Below are positions 8,096 through 16,866 of a stretch of DNA of 64,000 nt, in pieces. The stretch comes from Luteitalea sp. TBR-22. Lineage in GTDB: Bacteria; Acidobacteriota; Vicinamibacteria; Vicinamibacterales; Vicinamibacteraceae. The number at the start of each line of letters is the position of its first letter. Position 1 is the stretch's first letter. The notes under the pieces are model-generated. The model saw only the letters and a program-made list of their open reading frames with translations. It was not told the DNA's origin and did no database searches. The stretch lies in NCBI RefSeq assembly GCF_016865485.1, contig NZ_AP024452.1, forward strand, positions 3,866,501-3,930,500. Direction: 5' to 3'. A program made the translations under genes and the position numbers.

Positions 8096-8938
8096 ATGGT
8101 CACGTGTCGTCGGCTCGTCATCGTGGCGACGCTCGTCCTTCCGGCGCTCGGCTGCGGCCGACAAGGGCCCCCCGCGAGCCCTCCGGCGGAGGCTCCGCCG
8201 CCTCCTGTCGAAACCGAACTGGCCCCAGGCTCGCGGCTCGTCGAGCCGCGCGCGGAGGAACTCGTGCGGCGAATGAGCGACCGGCTGTCGCGGGTCACCG
8301 CCCTGGCAATCGAGGCCGACGAGGTGTACGACGAGGTGCCCTCCGACGCGCCCCGTCGGCAGCTCACGAGCGTGCGCCGCGTGGCGATGCGGCGCCCCGA
8401 TCGCCTCGTGGGCGACGCGGCTGGCGACGCGATCAACCGTTCCTTCTGGTATGACGGGCAGACCTTCTCCGCTCTCGACCGCGAACAGAACGTCTGGGCG
8501 AGCGGCGCGGTGCCCCCGACGATCGACCAGGCGCTCGACTGGGTGTTCGACCAGACCGGCACGGCGATCCCGCTGGCCGACTTCCTGTACGCCGACGTCT
8601 ACGACCGGCTGATGGGCAAGGTGCAGCGCGGCGTCTATCTGGGCATCCACGAGGCGGCGGGCGTGCCGTGCCACCACCTGTCGTTCGAGCAGGCCACGAT
8701 CGACTGGCAGCTCTGGATCGATGCCGGCCCGGATCCGCTGCCCCGGAAGCTGGTGATCAGCTACAAGGCCGAGGACGAGGTGCCGCAGTACTCGGTGACG
8801 ATCCGCAAGTGGAACCTCGCGGCGAAGGTGCCCGAGGCGCTCTTCCGGTTCGCGCCACCCGAAGGCGCCAAACGCATCGAGGTCACGGCGCTCACACCCG
8901 CCGGCCCCGCCGCTGGCGGTCAAGGAGGTGCGCGATGA
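8096..8938 (+). CDS. DUF2092-family exported lipoprotein
   Basis: A 280-aa protein matching DUF2092 predicted periplasmic proteins. It opens with a hydrophobic signal ending PALGCG, a slightly irregular lipobox, followed by a Pro/Ala-rich linker. The family's features follow: RRVAMRRPDRL, FWYDGQTFSALDREQNVWA, AIPLADFLYADVY, HHLSFEQATIDWQLWIDAGPD and KLVISYKAEDEVPQYSVTI. DUF2092 proteins resemble LolA/LolB-type lipid-binding folds, so a role in handling hydrophobic cargo is plausible but unproven. An AGGGAGAAGG ribosome-binding site precedes ATG 8096. Its stop overlaps the next start (ATGA), indicating translational coupling to the Tyr-rich protein. Confidence 0.8.
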   Translation: MVTCRRLVIVATLVLPALGCGRQGPPASPPAEAPPPPVETELAPGSRLVEPRAEELVRRMSDRLSRVTALAIEADEVYDEVPSDAPRRQLTSVRRVAMRRPDRLVGDAAGDAINRSFWYDGQTFSALDREQNVWASGAVPPTIDQALDWVFDQTGTAIPLADFLYADVYDRLMGKVQRGVYLGIHEAAGVPCHHLSFEQATIDWQLWIDAGPDPLPRKLVISYKAEDEVPQYSVTIRKWNLAAKVPEALFRFAPPEGAKRIEVTALTPAGPAAGGQGGAR

Positions 8939-10689
8939 CGCGTGCGATCACGGCGCTGACGGTCGCCGTCGCGCTGTTGGTGGTCCAGACCGACGTCCTG
9001 TTGGCCCAGCGCCCGCGCGGGTCGGTGCATGCGACGTCGCGCGGCTCGGTCAGCCGATCCGGGGGCACGGCGTCGTGGGAGAGCCGCGGGGGTCGGGCGC
9101 AGGGTTCGCGGACCGCGACCAGGACCGAGGACGGCTACAACGTCGACAAGACGATCACCAGCGACACCGGTGCGTCGAAGACCGTCAGCCGGGAGATCGA
9201 CACCGACGACCGCAGCGTCGAACGCAACTCCACGGCCACCAACCGGTGGGGCCAGTCCGTGTCGCGGGAACGCGAGGTGGAGAACCAGGGCGGCTACGCG
9301 GAGATCGAAGGCAGCGCCAGGACGAGCACCGGCCGCGAAGCGTCCGCCGACCTGGTGGCCGGACGCACCTGGTACGGCAGGCCCGCGGTCGGGGGGTCGG
9401 TGAACACGAAGTACCACGGCAACTACAACGTCGCCGCGGCGCGCAATCCCTACGGCGGGTACACCAAGGCGGTGGCGGGTCCGTACGGCGGCAAGGTCAC
9501 GACCACGCTACCCTCCGGGTACCGCACGACGACCTATTACGGCCGGCCCTACTACTCGTATGGCGGCGCCTACTACCGCCCGTATACCTACCACGGCGCG
9601 CACTACTACTACCCCGTGCCCGTGCCGTACTACGCGTACTACAGCACTCCGCCGGTCGGCGCGATCATCGTCATGGTCGCCGGGCTGTCGTACCTGATGG
9701 CCAAGGACGGCACCTGCGCGAAGCAGACGACGAGCAGCGAGGGGAAGGTCGTCTACCAGTCCGTGCCGCCCCCGACTGGAGCCATCATCAGGACGCTGCC
9801 CGCCGAACGGGTCCTGGTCACGGTCTCGGGCACGACGTACTACCTGGCGGCCAACGCGTTCTACCGGCGCGTCGTCAGCGGCGGCCAGGAGAGCTTCGTG
9901 ATCGTGACGCCGCCGGCCGGCGTGGTCTTCGTCGCGGCGCTCCCGGCCGACTTCGAGGTCGCGCAGCTGAACACGATGTACTTCGTCGCACAGGGGCAGT
10001 ACTACGTGCCCTACCTGTCTGCCGACGGCAAGGAGCTGTACGTCATGGTGGATCGGCCGCCGCAGCCGCCGGCGCAGGGCGTTGCACCCGCCGCTGCGCC
10101 TGCCGTGGCCGGGACCTCGGGCTCGTCGGCCGACGCCGCCCCGCCGGTGCGCACCGTGGCGGAGACGTTCACGGTGGCCTCGGGCACGCTCCTGGTCGTG
10201 CGACTCGCCACCGACGTCAGCTCCGACACGGCCGCGGTCGGCAACCGTTTCCAGGGCTTCCTCGACCAGGACCTGTTCTCCGGGGGGCGGCTGGTCGCGC
10301 CGGCCGGGGCGAAGGTCTACGGCATCGTCAGCGCGGCCGAGTCGGCCAACAAGATGAAGGGCACTGCATCGCTGGCCGTGACGCTCACCGACATGCAGGT
10401 CGGCGGGAGCATCGTGTCCATCAAGACGGAGGCACTCAGCGTCAAGGGTGGCTCCGGCACGGGGACGCGAAAGCTCGTGGGCGGCGCCCTGATCGGCACG
10501 GCCATCGGCGCCATCGCCGACGGTGGGGAGGGCGCGGCCTGGGGGGCGGCAATCGGCGCCGGGGTCGGTGGCGCGGCGGCCGCCGCGGGGTCGGTGAAGG
10601 CGGCCGTGATCCCCGCACAGACACCGCAGGCCTTCACGCTGGCAGTGCCGTTCCAGGTGGAGATCCTGACGAACGTGGCGGTGCGGTGA
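8935..10689 (+). CDS. Tyr-rich, glycine-zipper envelope protein
   Basis: A 584-aa exported protein that begins with a signal peptide ending VLLAQ. Residues 25-150 are Ser/Thr/Arg/Gly-rich and probably disordered. A tyrosine-rich segment at about 195-235 (GRPYYSYGGAYYRPYTYHG, then YYYPVPVPYYAYY) is followed by a hydrophobic helix. A repeated domain contains TYYLAANAFYRRV and QYYVPYLSADGKELYVMV, resembling DUF6515-like proteins. The C-terminal third has a beta domain (TLLVVRLATDVSSDTAAVGNRF) and then a glycine-zipper stretch (LVGGALIGTAIGAIADGGEG). The last part suggests insertion in the outer membrane. It is coupled to the DUF2092 gene by a 4-nt overlap, so the two products probably act together. 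Biochemical function is unknown. Confidence 0.7.
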   Translation: MTRAITALTVAVALLVVQTDVLLAQRPRGSVHATSRGSVSRSGGTASWESRGGRAQGSRTATRTEDGYNVDKTITSDTGASKTVSREIDTDDRSVERNSTATNRWGQSVSREREVENQGGYAEIEGSARTSTGREASADLVAGRTWYGRPAVGGSVNTKYHGNYNVAAARNPYGGYTKAVAGPYGGKVTTTLPSGYRTTTYYGRPYYSYGGAYYRPYTYHGAHYYYPVPVPYYAYYSTPPVGAIIVMVAGLSYLMAKDGTCAKQTTSSEGKVVYQSVPPPTGAIIRTLPAERVLVTVSGTTYYLAANAFYRRVVSGGQESFVIVTPPAGVVFVAALPADFEVAQLNTMYFVAQGQYYVPYLSADGKELYVMVDRPPQPPAQGVAPAAAPAVAGTSGSSADAAPPVRTVAETFTVASGTLLVVRLATDVSSDTAAVGNRFQGFLDQDLFSGGRLVAPAGAKVYGIVSAAESANKMKGTASLAVTLTDMQVGGSIVSIKTEALSVKGGSGTGTRKLVGGALIGTAIGAIADGGEGAAWGAAIGAGVGGAAAAAGSVKAAVIPAQTPQAFTLAVPFQVEILTNVAVR

Positions 10690-10724
10690 GGCGGGACATG
10701 CAGCCAATCCATGGAGGACGGCCA

Positions 10725-11420
10725 ATGAGGCACTGGGTGCGGGGAATGGTGATGGTCGGACTGGTGCTCGGTGGACTCGCGCAGACCACCGACGCGCAGG
10801 ATCTGAAGGCGAAGCTGGCGGCCGTCAAGCAGGCCGCGGCAGCCAACCAGCAGGAGTTGCGGACGTACACGTGGCTCGAGAAGACGGAGTTGAGCCTCAA
10901 GGGTGAGGTCAAGGCGACCAAGGTCGACTCGTGCCGTTACGGCCCCGATGGCAAGGTGGTGAGGACGCCAGTCGTCACGCCGCCGCCTGCCGAGAAGAAG
11001 CGGGGATTGAGGGGCAGGGTGGTCGCCAAGAAGACCGGGGAGATGAAGGAGGAGTTGCAGGCGACCGCCGCGCTCATCCACGAATACGTCCCGCCCGCGC
11101 CCGACAGGATACAGGTGGTGATGAATGCCGGAACCGCGTCTGTCGGCCAGGCGGGTCCGGAGCGCCTGGCCTTCACCTTCCCCGGATACGCGAAGCAGGG
11201 CGACGCATTGAAGATCACGTTCGACAAGGCGATCACGGCGCTGCAGCAGATCGACGTCACCACCTGGCTGGACAAGCCGGAGGACGTCGTGACGCTGCAC
11301 GTCACGATGCAGGCCCTGCCCGGTGGCCCCAGGTTCCCGGGCACGGTCTTGCTGACCATCGCATCGAGCCAACTGCAGGTGAAGATCACCAAGTCCAACT
11401 ACCAGAAGCTCGCGATGTAG
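10725..11420 (+). CDS. Secreted protein of unknown function
   Basis: A 231-aa protein with a signal peptide (MRHWVRGMVMVGLVLGGLAQ, cleavage near TTDAQ). The mature N-terminus is an Ala/Lys/Gln-rich helix, followed by TYTWLEKTELSLKGEVKATK, a Lys/Arg-rich patch around PPPAEKKRGLRGRVVAKKTG, and a beta-rich C-terminus ending SSQLQVKITKSNYQKL. I do not recognise a named family. ATG 10725 follows GGAGGAC at normal spacing and is preferred to an upstream in-frame ATG at 10698. Position suggests it belongs to the same transcript as the DUF2092 and Tyr-rich genes and acts in the periplasm. Confidence 0.65.
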   Translation: MRHWVRGMVMVGLVLGGLAQTTDAQDLKAKLAAVKQAAAANQQELRTYTWLEKTELSLKGEVKATKVDSCRYGPDGKVVRTPVVTPPPAEKKRGLRGRVVAKKTGEMKEELQATAALIHEYVPPAPDRIQVVMNAGTASVGQAGPERLAFTFPGYAKQGDALKITFDKAITALQQIDVTTWLDKPEDVVTLHVTMQALPGGPRFPGTVLLTIASSQLQVKITKSNYQKLAM

Positions 11421-11465
11421 CCAGGAGCACCGCCACCGGTCCATTCCGCCGAAGCCTCGAGACCG

Positions 11466-12287
11466 ATGTCTTCTGTCCCTGTCGCCTGCCGAAGCGACGC
11501 GCGGAGACGCCAACCGCGAACCATCCGGCTTGCGGTGGCGGTCTGCTGCGTGCTCGCGACCGCCGCGCCCGCGGCCGTCGCGCAGACGAACCTCCAGCTC
11601 TGGGGCAACGTGACCCTCGACTGGGCGAGGAGCGAGCGCCTGGTGTACGAACTCGACTTCGAGCCCAAGGTGCTGCTGGCGGCCCCGGAGGGCGAGCCGG
11701 GCTGGCGCAACCTGGATGTGACGCCGAACGTCGAGTATGCCGCGAAGCGCTGGCTCGATCTGGTGGCCGAGACGACGGTCGGCTTCACCAGGCAGACCGA
11801 CAACGTGGACTCCTTCGAGCTGTCGCCGCGCGTCGGGCTCCGCTTCCACGTCTTCTCCCGCCGCGTGCCGACCACCGGCGGCGTGTTCGGCGTCCGCGAA
11901 CTGCCGCCGACGCGGCGGATCGTGGTGCGCGACCTGGTGCGCTTCGAATCGCGCAACTTCATCTACACGGGCGACACCAGCGAACCGAACTCGTTCACCA
12001 CTCGCTTTCGCAATCGCCTCGAGTTCCTCGTGCCGTTGAACAAGCAGGAAGTGACAAACGATGGCGCTCGGTACCTGCTCGCCGACTGGGAGTGGTTCGT
12101 GCCGCTCGGTCAGCCGGCCGAGCGGTTCGCCAACAAGCAGCGGATCCGGACCGGGCTCGGGTTCCGCCGCAGCTTCTCCTGGCGGCTCGAGCTCCTCTAC
12201 ATGTGGACCCGGTCGCGCGACACGGTGCAGGAGGGGTTCACGACCAACGACAACAGCATCAACGTCCGGCTGAAGCGGGTGTTCTGA
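11466..12287 (+). CDS. DUF2490-family outer-membrane protein
   Basis: A 273-aa protein with a signal peptide cleaved near AAVAQT. It then has QLWGNVTLDWARSERLVYELDFEPK, the WG..T motif that opens DUF2490 proteins, and repeated amphipathic strands. C-terminal FRRSFSWRLELLYMWTRSRD and a final NVRLKRVF, ending in Phe, suit an outer-membrane barrel. Relatives are annotated only as DUF2490. It stands 45 nt after the preceding secreted protein and 58 nt before the DUF3604 gene, all on one strand. Its role is unknown; it may be the barrel component of the block. Confidence 0.72.
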   Translation: MSSVPVACRSDARRRQPRTIRLAVAVCCVLATAAPAAVAQTNLQLWGNVTLDWARSERLVYELDFEPKVLLAAPEGEPGWRNLDVTPNVEYAAKRWLDLVAETTVGFTRQTDNVDSFELSPRVGLRFHVFSRRVPTTGGVFGVRELPPTRRIVVRDLVRFESRNFIYTGDTSEPNSFTTRFRNRLEFLVPLNKQEVTNDGARYLLADWEWFVPLGQPAERFANKQRIRTGLGFRRSFSWRLELLYMWTRSRDTVQEGFTTNDNSINVRLKRVF

Positions 12288-12345
12288 CATGAAGGGTCTA
12301 ATGGCCCAGGCATCCAACCTGCGGCCGGAGAATTGGAGACGTAGC

Positions 12346-14334
12346 ATGAAACGAGTCATCGTCATCGGGATCGCGCTGCTTGCCGTCGCGTGCGGCCAGC
12401 AACAGGCACCGTCGCCGGCTGCGGAGCAGGCGGCCGCCCCGAAGGCCGAACAGCTCGGAGGTCAGCCGACCGGCGCCGGGACCACGCTCAATGCCGACGC
12501 CGGCGAGATCGAGCCCGCCGACCCGGCGAAGTTCCACAAGGAGCCCGGCTACTCCCCCTATGCGGGCCGCCGCTACCCGGAGCGCGCCTACTTCGGCGAC
12601 GAGCACGTCCACACGGCCTGGTCGGTGGATGCCGGGGGCTTCGGCACGACGCTCGGGCCCGAGGAGGCCACTCGCTTCGCGCGCGGTGAGGAAGTGACCG
12701 CGACGAGCGGGCAGCCCGTCAAGCTCGGCACGCCCCTCGACTGGGTGGCGATTACCGACCACTCCGACGGGATGGGCGTGATCACCGAGATCAAGGCGGG
12801 CAACCCGGAGTTGATGAAGGACCCGACGCTCAAGAAGTGGCACGACATGTTCGCGGCGGGGCCGGCCCAGGCAAGGGCGGCCGTCATGGAGCTCATCCAG
12901 GCACAGGCGACCAAGAAGCTGCCGGGCGCGATGACCGATCCCAGGTTCGCGATGTCGCTCTGGACCAGGAACAACGTGATCGCGGAGAAGTACAACGAGC
13001 CCGGACGCTTCACCACCCTGATCGGCTACGAGTGGACGTCCAATGCCGGGGGCGGCGACAACCTGCACCGCAACGTCATCTACCGCGACGGCAAGGCCCG
13101 GGCCGACATGGTGGTGCCCTACACCACGTTCCAGAGCGAGAACCCGGAAGACCTCTGGAAGTGGATGACCGCGTGGGAACAGAAGACGGGCGGCAAGCTG
13201 CTCGCCATCCCGCACAACGGCAACCTCTCGAACGGTCGCATGTTCGCGCTGTCCACCTTCGCGGGCAACCCGATGTCGAAGGAGTACGCCATGGAGCGGC
13301 AGAGGTGGGAGCCGCTGTTCGAAGTCATCCAGATGAAGGGCCAGAGCGAGGCACATCCCTCGATTGCCACCACTGACGAGTTCGTCCAGAACTACGAGTT
13401 GTGGGATCGCGGCAACCTGACGATGACGCCGAAGAAGCCGGGCGACATGAAGTACGAGTACGTGCGCGACGCGCTGAAGAACGGCCTGAAGTTCCAGCGG
13501 GATCTGGGCGCCAATCCGTTCAAGTACGGAAGCGCCGCCGGCACCGACACCCACAACGCGCTGGTCGCCGCCGAAGAGGACAACTTCTTTGCCAAGTTCC
13601 CTGCCTCGGAACCGCGCGCCGACCGCTGGAGCGAGAACGCCGTGAAGATGGGAGACCGGGTCGTCAAGGGCTGGGAGATGACGGCGGCCGGCTACACGGC
13701 CGTCTGGGCCACGGGCAACACGCGCGAGGAGTTGTTCGACGCGATGATGCGGCGCGAGACCTACGGCACGAGCGGGCCGCGGATGACCGTGCGCTTCTTC
13801 GGCGGCTACGACTTCACGAAGGCCGACGTCTCGCGGACGCCCGCGGCCGTCGGATACGACAAGGGCGTGCCGATGGGCGCCGACCTTCCAGCGGCTCCGG
13901 CCGGCAAGGCCCCGACGTTCCTGGTGGCCGCGCTCAAGGATCCGAAGAGTGGCAACCTCGATCGCATCCAGGTCATCAAGGGATGGCTCGACAAGTCTGG
14001 GACGCCGCAGGAGAAGATCTACGACGTGGTCTGGGGCGACGCCGACCGGCGCAAGGTCGTCAACGGCAAGCTGACGCCCGTCGGCAACACCGTGGACGTC
14101 GCGCGCGCCACGTGGACGAACACGATCGGCGACCCCGAGCTGATCACCGTGTGGACCGACCCCGACTTCGATCCGGCCTCGCCCGCGTTCTACTACGTTC
14201 GGGTGCTCGAGATCCCGACGCCGCGGTGGACCGCGTACGACGCGGCCTACTTCAAGATCAAGATGGACCCCAACGTCCCGATGATCACGCAGGAGCGCGC
14301 CATCACGTCTCCGATCTGGTACACCCCGCGATGA
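12346..14334 (+). CDS. DUF3604 putative metallohydrolase, exported
   Basis: A 662-aa DUF3604 protein. The N-terminus is a signal ending LLAVACG, possibly a lipoprotein, followed by an Ala/Pro/Gln-rich linker. The conserved core begins RAYFGDEHVHTAWSVDAGGF; with WVAITDHSDGMG (about residue 138), LLAIPHNGNLSNG (about 288) and GTDTHN (about 400) it gives His/Asp clusters like those of PHP-type metal-dependent phosphoesterases. Metal binding is therefore expected, but no substrate is known for the family. ATG 12346 is preferred over an in-frame ATG at 12289. Its stop overlaps the start of the membrane parvulin (ATGATGA), and the HupE-like genes follow with the same coupling. Confidence 0.85.
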   Translation: MKRVIVIGIALLAVACGQQQAPSPAAEQAAAPKAEQLGGQPTGAGTTLNADAGEIEPADPAKFHKEPGYSPYAGRRYPERAYFGDEHVHTAWSVDAGGFGTTLGPEEATRFARGEEVTATSGQPVKLGTPLDWVAITDHSDGMGVITEIKAGNPELMKDPTLKKWHDMFAAGPAQARAAVMELIQAQATKKLPGAMTDPRFAMSLWTRNNVIAEKYNEPGRFTTLIGYEWTSNAGGGDNLHRNVIYRDGKARADMVVPYTTFQSENPEDLWKWMTAWEQKTGGKLLAIPHNGNLSNGRMFALSTFAGNPMSKEYAMERQRWEPLFEVIQMKGQSEAHPSIATTDEFVQNYELWDRGNLTMTPKKPGDMKYEYVRDALKNGLKFQRDLGANPFKYGSAAGTDTHNALVAAEEDNFFAKFPASEPRADRWSENAVKMGDRVVKGWEMTAAGYTAVWATGNTREELFDAMMRRETYGTSGPRMTVRFFGGYDFTKADVSRTPAAVGYDKGVPMGADLPAAPAGKAPTFLVAALKDPKSGNLDRIQVIKGWLDKSGTPQEKIYDVVWGDADRRKVVNGKLTPVGNTVDVARATWTNTIGDPELITVWTDPDFDPASPAFYYVRVLEIPTPRWTAYDAAYFKIKMDPNVPMITQERAITSPIWYTPR

Positions 14335-15242
14335 TCCACCGCGCCTGGCTCGGGCGCCTGTGGCGGGAACCCCTCGCGCAGTTCCTGGCCATCGGCGCCC
14401 TGCTCTTTCTCGTCTTCTCGTGGCGCGGCGGGCCCTCCGGCTCGTCGCGCATCGTGATCACCCCCGGGCAGCTCGACACGATGGCCGCGACGTTCGAACG
14501 GACGTGGCAGCGGCCACCCAGCGAGCGCGAACTGAAGGGGCTGGTGGACGACTACGTCCGCGAGGAGATTGCGACGCGGGAAGCGATGGCGATGGGGCTG
14601 GATCGCGACGACATCGCGATCCGGCGCCGTCTCCGCCTGAAGTACGAGTTCGTGGCCGCGGAGGCGAGCGACTCGGCGCCGCCGTCCGACGCCGAGCTCG
14701 AGGCGTGGCTCCGGACCCACGCCGACGCGTTCCGGGTGGACGCCGAGATCAGTTTCCGCCAGGTGTTCATCAACGCCGACCGCCGCGGCCCGACGGCCGA
14801 CAAGGACGCACGGGCGATCCTGGCGCAGTTGGCCGCGGCGGGCCCTTCGGCGCCGCTCGACGGCATCGGCGACACCTTCATGCTGCCCCAGGAGATGGAA
14901 CGGGCGTCGCGCACCGACATCGCGCGTCAGTACGGCAGCGGCTTTGCACAGGACCTCGTGAAGGTCGAGCCCGGGCGATGGGCAGGTCCCCTGCAGTCCG
15001 GCCTCGGGATGCACGTGGTCCTGGTCCGCGAACGCCGGGAGGGGCGGCTGCCCGCTCTCGCCGAGGTGCGCGCGCAGGTGGAGCGCGAGTTCCTGGCCGA
15101 CCGGCGCCGTCGCGAACTGGACGCGTTGTACGAACAGCTGTTGTCCCGCTACACGGTGACGATGGACCCGCTGCAGCCGGCAAGCGCGGCCGCGGCGACG
15201 CCCGATGCGGCGCAGGCCCCGGCGCGGGGGAGCGGCAGGTGA
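14331..15242 (+). CDS. Membrane-anchored parvulin (PpiC-type) PPIase
   Basis: A 303-aa protein with one N-terminal membrane segment (FLAIGALLFLVFSW) and a periplasmic body. Residues about 45-120 resemble the SurA/PpiD chaperone helices (LVDDYVREEIATREAMAMGL). A parvulin-like domain follows (EISFRQVFINADRRG, GSGFAQDLVKVEPGRWAGPLQSGLGMHVVLVRE). The substrate cleft is abbreviated compared with classical PpiC, and GLGMHVV replaces the usual G[YW]H. It overlaps the DUF3604 gene by 4 nt and the first HupE-like gene by 1 nt. A dedicated chaperone for one of these envelope partners is a reasonable inference. Confidence 0.8.
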   Translation: MIHRAWLGRLWREPLAQFLAIGALLFLVFSWRGGPSGSSRIVITPGQLDTMAATFERTWQRPPSERELKGLVDDYVREEIATREAMAMGLDRDDIAIRRRLRLKYEFVAAEASDSAPPSDAELEAWLRTHADAFRVDAEISFRQVFINADRRGPTADKDARAILAQLAAAGPSAPLDGIGDTFMLPQEMERASRTDIARQYGSGFAQDLVKVEPGRWAGPLQSGLGMHVVLVRERREGRLPALAEVRAQVEREFLADRRRRELDALYEQLLSRYTVTMDPLQPASAAAATPDAAQAPARGSGR

Positions 15243-16258
15243 TGATGCACCGGCGCGTTGTCGTTGGCCTCCTGTCGATCCTCGCCCTCCTGCTGGTGGC
15301 CGGCGCGACCGTGCGGGCGCACGAACTGCGTCCCGGCTTCCTCGAACTGCGGGAAACGGCGCCCGGCGTGTACAGGCTTCTCTGGAAGAGTCCGGCTGGG
15401 GGCGAGTCGCCAATCCACGTGGTGCCGATCCTGCCGAGGGACTGCCGCCTCATCACAGGCGGCCAGCAGCAGCTGACGCCCGGCGCGCCGGTGGTGCGGG
15501 GGACGCTCGAATGCCCGGGCAGCATCCAGGGCCGGACGATCGAGATCGACGGTCTCGCCTCGACGACGGTCGACGTGCTCGTCCGCGTACACCACGCTGG
15601 CGGCCGGCTGGAAAGCCACGTGCTCAAGCCGATCGATCCCCAGGTCACGCTGGGTGCGGCGACCACGGGTTGGCAGCGGGCGCTCGGCTACCTGCGGCTC
15701 GGCATCGAGCACATCCTGCTCGGCGTCGACCACCTGCTGTTCGTGCTCGGCCTGCTGCTCATCGTCGGGGGCCGGTGGATGCTCTTCAAGACGATCTCGT
15801 CGTTCACGGTGGCCCACAGCATCACGCTCGCGATTGCGACGCTGGGGTATGCCAGCGCGCCGCTGTTGCCGCTCAACGCGGCGATCGCGCTGAGCATCCT
15901 GTTCCTCGGTCCGGAGATCGTGCGCAAGAGGCAGGGCGGGACGAGCCTGACCATCGCGCAGCCCTGGCTCGTCGCGTTCGCCTTCGGCCTGCTGCACGGG
16001 TTCGGCTTCGCCAGCGGCCTGACGACGATGGGGCTGCCACAGGCGGAGATCCCGATGGCCCTCCTGCTGTTCAACGTCGGAGTGGAGATCGGCCAGGTGG
16101 GGTTCGTCGGCCTGATCCTCGCGCTCGAGCGCTCGTTCCGCACGCTGGAGATCCGATGGCCGCGGTTTGCCGAGGCACTTCCCGCCTATGTCGTCGGCTC
16201 GCTCGGCGCCTACTGGACGATTCAACGGACCGTCGTCCTTCTCGGAGCGCTGCGATGA
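15242..16258 (+). CDS. HupE/UreJ-like membrane protein 1
   Basis: A 338-aa member of the HupE/UreJ membrane family. After a signal peptide (cleavage near VRAHE) an extracytoplasmic domain of about 120 residues (ELRPGFLELRETAPGVYRLLW) precedes six or seven membrane segments. The family signature appears as LGIEHILLGVDHLLFVLGLLL, and a second as FGLLHGFGFASGL, each with paired His/Asp residues that could bind metal. Characterised HupE proteins are nickel transporters; the long form with an N-terminal domain has no proven substrate. Start at 15242 overlaps the parvulin stop. No hydrogenase or urease gene is in the window. Confidence 0.85.
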   Translation: MMHRRVVVGLLSILALLLVAGATVRAHELRPGFLELRETAPGVYRLLWKSPAGGESPIHVVPILPRDCRLITGGQQQLTPGAPVVRGTLECPGSIQGRTIEIDGLASTTVDVLVRVHHAGGRLESHVLKPIDPQVTLGAATTGWQRALGYLRLGIEHILLGVDHLLFVLGLLLIVGGRWMLFKTISSFTVAHSITLAIATLGYASAPLLPLNAAIALSILFLGPEIVRKRQGGTSLTIAQPWLVAFAFGLLHGFGFASGLTTMGLPQAEIPMALLLFNVGVEIGQVGFVGLILALERSFRTLEIRWPRFAEALPAYVVGSLGAYWTIQRTVVLLGALR

Positions 16259-16866
16259 GTGCGCGAGATTGGCGGGGCAGCCTCCCCCGTGATGTCCTCA
16301 TCGCGACGGTGTTCGTCCTCGCCGTCGCGAGTACGGCGATGGCGCACCCCCAGCAGGGCCAGGCGCAGGGCTTCCTGACCGGCGTGCGTCACCCGGTCGC
16401 CGGCCTCGATCACGTGCTCGCGATGATCTGTGTCGGGGTGTGGGGCGCGCAGCTCGGGCAACCGGCAATCTGGCTGCTGCCGGTGACGTTTCCGATGGTC
16501 ATGGCGTTGGGCGGCTTCCTCGGCCTGGTCGGCATCCCGCTGCCGGGCGTGGAGGTGGCCGTGTCGCTGTCGGCCGTCCTCCTGGGCGTGATGGTGGCGC
16601 GCGCGGCAAGGCCCCCTCTGGCGGTCGCGGCCGTCCTCGTCGGCGTCTTCGCGATCTTCCACGGCCACGCGCACGGCACGGAGCTCCCGGCCGGCCAGAG
16701 CGGATTGGCGTACAGCATCGGCTTCGTGACGGCGACGGGCTGTCTCCACGGGGTCGGCATCGCCATCGGCGAGGTGAACCGTTGGCCGGCGGGTCGGGTG
16801 CTGCTCCGCGCGGCGGGCGTGGCGGTGGCGCTCGCGGGGGCGGCCCTCACGTGGAGCGCGCTGTGA
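16255..16866 (+). CDS. HupE/UreJ family protein 2
   Basis: A 203-aa compact HupE/UreJ protein, closest of the three to the classic hydrogenase/urease accessory form. It has a signal-like first helix (ending TAMAHPQQG) and then the diagnostic GVRHPVAGLDHVLAMICVGVWGAQLG (HPxxGxDHxLAM). Five further hydrophobic helices follow, and a histidine-rich turn, AIFHGHAHGTELP. The family is associated with nickel or cobalt entry. It overlaps the preceding gene by 4 nt and the following one by 4 nt, so all three HupE-like proteins are made from one coupled message. Confidence 0.87.
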   Translation: MSARDWRGSLPRDVLIATVFVLAVASTAMAHPQQGQAQGFLTGVRHPVAGLDHVLAMICVGVWGAQLGQPAIWLLPVTFPMVMALGGFLGLVGIPLPGVEVAVSLSAVLLGVMVARAARPPLAVAAVLVGVFAIFHGHAHGTELPAGQSGLAYSIGFVTATGCLHGVGIAIGEVNRWPAGRVLLRAAGVAVALAGAALTWSAL